Assembly: GCA_023134935.1 (NCBI GenBank) | Contig: JAGLUD010000046.1 | Coordinates: 1-8,136, forward strand | Source: Paracoccaceae bacterium | GTDB taxonomy: Bacteria > Pseudomonadota > Alphaproteobacteria > Rhodobacterales > Rhodobacteraceae | Length of the DNA stretch: 8,136 bases | Direction of reading: 5' to 3' | Shown here: in pieces, positions 7,250 through 8,136 of the stretch | How the letters are laid out: each line of letters starts with the position of its first letter | Position numbering within the stretch: position 1 is the stretch's first letter | The notes under the pieces: generated by a model | What the model was told of the DNA's origin: nothing | Databases searched by the model: none | Seen by the model: only the letters and a program-made list of their open reading frames with translations | Program-made: the position numbers and the translations under genes

Positions 7250-7284
7250 AAAGTGCCCCCAGACTACCTTTAGAAGTGATACTG

Positions 7285-7333
7285 GTTATAAAGAATCAAT
7301 TAATCGTCAATCCCTACTACACAAATGTGTCAA
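7285..7333 (-). promoter_or_regulatory. candidate promoter region of the cpaE-tadV operon
   Basis: On the minus strand a perfect TTGACA lies at 7333-7328, a second TTGACG at 7310-7305 and a -10-like TATAAC at 7290-7285, about 35 bases before the cpaE ATG. The TTGACG-TATAAC spacer is only 14 bases, and no good -10 follows the perfect TTGACA at 16-18 bases. This is therefore not a textbook sigma-70 promoter and may need an activator. A TTAA-N7-TTTA element (7303-7289), close to the CtrA pattern TTAA-N7-TTAA, overlaps it. The region must hold a promoter, because the strong terminator just upstream would otherwise leave the operon silent. The exact elements are uncertain. Confidence 0.45.
7319..7330. 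repeat. dyad ACACA-AA-TGTGT beside the TTGACA box
   Basis: Two perfect five-base arms (7319-7323 and 7326-7330) are separated by two bases. The dyad overlaps the first bases of the minus-strand TTGACA box (7333-7328). Its compact, symmetrical form and position upstream of cpaE would suit a regulator site. With arms this short in AT-rich DNA, chance occurrence is possible. Confidence 0.35.
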
Positions 7334-7423
7334 AATCATAACGCAACTATACCAATAATAACATCCCGTACAGCGCAGAAATATCTACACTTTTGCACAT
7401 TGCGAGGATTTCCGCCTAGTCCT

Positions 7424-7452
7424 AAAAAAAGGCCCCGAATACTCGGAGCCTT
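7424..7452 (-). terminator. intrinsic terminator after the OmpA-like gene
   Basis: Read on the minus strand, AAGGCTCCGA (7452-7443) pairs with TCGGGGCCTT (7438-7429). This gives a ten-pair stem with a single G-U wobble and a four-base loop, running directly into a run of seven T (7430-7424). It begins 30 bases after the stop of the OmpA-like gene. It is a textbook rho-independent terminator and separates that upstream unit from the cpaE operon, possibly with partial read-through. Confidence 0.93.
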
Positions 7453-7482
7453 CTGTAGAAAGAGGCGTTCTCGTAGGCGCTA

Positions 7483-8073
7483 TTAGCCACCAACGTAACC
7501 ACTATAAACTCTGACCGCGACCTTGCCGTCAAAATCATCGCCGATGTAGCCTTTAACGAAGCCGGAAACTGCGGTGACCGTACGACGGTTCAGGCGTTCA
7601 CGATCTTGAGTTTTGATCAACGGCTCAGATTCACCTTTTGATACAACTGCAATCAGGTTCTTACGCGGAACCCCTTGCGAGACAAGATAGTTAACGGCTG
7701 CTTGCGCACGACGTTGGCCCAAGCTGTTGTTATAGCCGTTGGAACCAACCAGATCCGTGTGCCCGTAGACTGTGAAGCGTACGTGCGGGAAGCCTTTCAT
7801 CCAAGCAGCTTGACCACGTAGGATCGTTTTCGATTCAGCGTCCAGAACGGAACGGTTAAACTCGAAGTTGATCATAGTAGGGGTCGCACGGCGGAATTGC
7901 TCGTCCAGGTTTTGCAGTGCAGCACCCGGTTCCAAGTATGCCGTTTGGGCAAACTGGTTGCTAGTTGCAGCATCTGCAAATGTGCCCTCGTTCAACATGG
8001 ACCCTGCTGGGTCAAAACACCCGGCAGTCAGAAGAACAGAAGCAGCGGCGGTTATTTTAAGTGTGTTTTTCAT
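7483..8073 (-). CDS. OmpA-family peptidoglycan-binding lipoprotein of the tad locus
   Basis: This 196-aa protein has a lipoprotein signal (MKNTLK..., hydrophobic core, lipobox TAGC) with Cys19 as the lipidation site. A linker of about 45 residues follows, then an OmpA-C-like domain (about 67-170). Family hallmarks are visible: INFEFNRSVLD at the start, VYGHTD (102-107) with the Asp that contacts diaminopimelate, SLGQRRAQAAVNYL (117-130) and LNRRT (161-165), whose Arg is the other peptidoglycan contact. A short tail ends in YSGYVGG. It probably links the outer-membrane part of the Tad pore to the cell wall, as OmpA-like proteins in tad loci are thought to do; the partner is inferred from the adjacent probable secretin gene. 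Its ATG is only five bases after the upstream stop, with GGAG (8085-8082) inside the upstream gene, so the two are coupled. A strong terminator follows. Confidence 0.9.
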   Translation of the reverse strand: MKNTLKITAAASVLLTAGCFDPAGSMLNEGTFADAATSNQFAQTAYLEPGAALQNLDEQFRRATPTMINFEFNRSVLDAESKTILRGQAAWMKGFPHVRFTVYGHTDLVGSNGYNNSLGQRRAQAAVNYLVSQGVPRKNLIAVVSKGESEPLIKTQDRERLNRRTVTAVSGFVKGYIGDDFDGKVAVRVYSGYVGG

Positions 8074-8078
8074 TTGCC

Positions 8079-8136
8079 TTACTCCAACACATAGCCATAG
8101 GAACCTTGGACACCCTGAGAACCAGAGCCACCAAGG
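8079..8136 (-). CDS. C-terminal end of an upstream gene, probably secretin CpaC/RcpA
   Basis: One minus-strand frame is open from the window edge to TAA at 8081-8079 and encodes LGGSGSQGVQGSYGYVLE. The stop lies five bases before the OmpA-like gene's ATG, the close spacing expected inside an operon, and the glycine-rich tail is compatible with a secretin end. In Rhodobacterales tad loci the gene preceding the OmpA-like one is usually the type II/III secretin cpaC. Eighteen residues cannot prove the family, so the assignment rests mainly on gene order. The two other minus-strand frames are also open over this short stretch, but the Gly/Ser-rich reading and the well-placed stop favour this one. 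Confidence 0.5.
   Translation of the reverse strand, partial: LGGSGSQGVQGSYGYVLE

Noticed and set aside
7143..7358. plus-strand open frame reaching into the gap before cpaE, considered as a divergent small gene
   Set aside because: It mostly mirrors the cpaE start, lacks a good ribosome-binding site and shows no plausible protein features.

Overview
The window is a minus-strand block of a tad (tight adherence / Flp type IVc pilus) locus, probably from a Rhodobacterales (Roseobacter-type) alphaproteobacterium. That placement rests on three things. The gene order is (secretin tail) - OmpA-like lipoprotein - cpaE/tadZ - cpaF/tadA - tadB - tadC - two tadD-like TPR lipoproteins - prepilin peptidase - AAA-type ATPase. 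CpaE has an alphaproteobacterial-style lysine-less P-loop. The moderate-GC coding style also fits. No mobile element, RNA gene, CRISPR array or foreign-looking island was seen, and every supported gene reads on the minus strand.

Layout, in the direction of transcription (high to low coordinates): 8136-8079 is the last 18 codons of an upstream gene, probably the outer-membrane secretin CpaC/RcpA. 8073-7483 is an OmpA-domain lipoprotein, closed by a strong intrinsic terminator (7452-7424). 7482-7250 is the only sizeable regulatory gap. It holds the terminator, a TTGACA box, a small dyad and a TATAAC box ahead of cpaE. 7249-609 is a compact seven-gene run (cpaE, cpaF, tadB, tadC, tadD2, tadD1, tadV) with gaps of 10-19 bases or overlaps of 1-4 bases, so almost certainly one operon. 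608-443 is a second gap, and 442-1 is the N-terminal 147 codons of a tad-associated AAA ATPase that runs off the window.

Together the genes supply most of the export engine. CpaE positions the machine, the CpaF hexamer drives it, and TadB/TadC form the inner-membrane platform. The TPR lipoproteins probably act as pilotins or periplasmic scaffolds, the OmpA-like lipoprotein probably ties the outer-membrane pore to peptidoglycan, and TadV processes the prepilins. The Flp pilin, CpaB, most of the secretin and the TadE/F/G pseudopilins are not in the window.

The most useful non-routine observation is that the first TPR gene (tadD2) has no ATG, GTG or TTG in frame before residue 54. Its frame nevertheless continues upstream through a textbook lipoprotein signal to an ATT codon overlapping the tadC stop, with a GGGGG ribosome-binding site nine bases ahead. 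Either it uses a rare ATT start or a one-base change in a T5 run hides a GTG start. I see no wholly undescribed system. The least understood part is the AAA ATPase with its winged-helix-like N-terminus.
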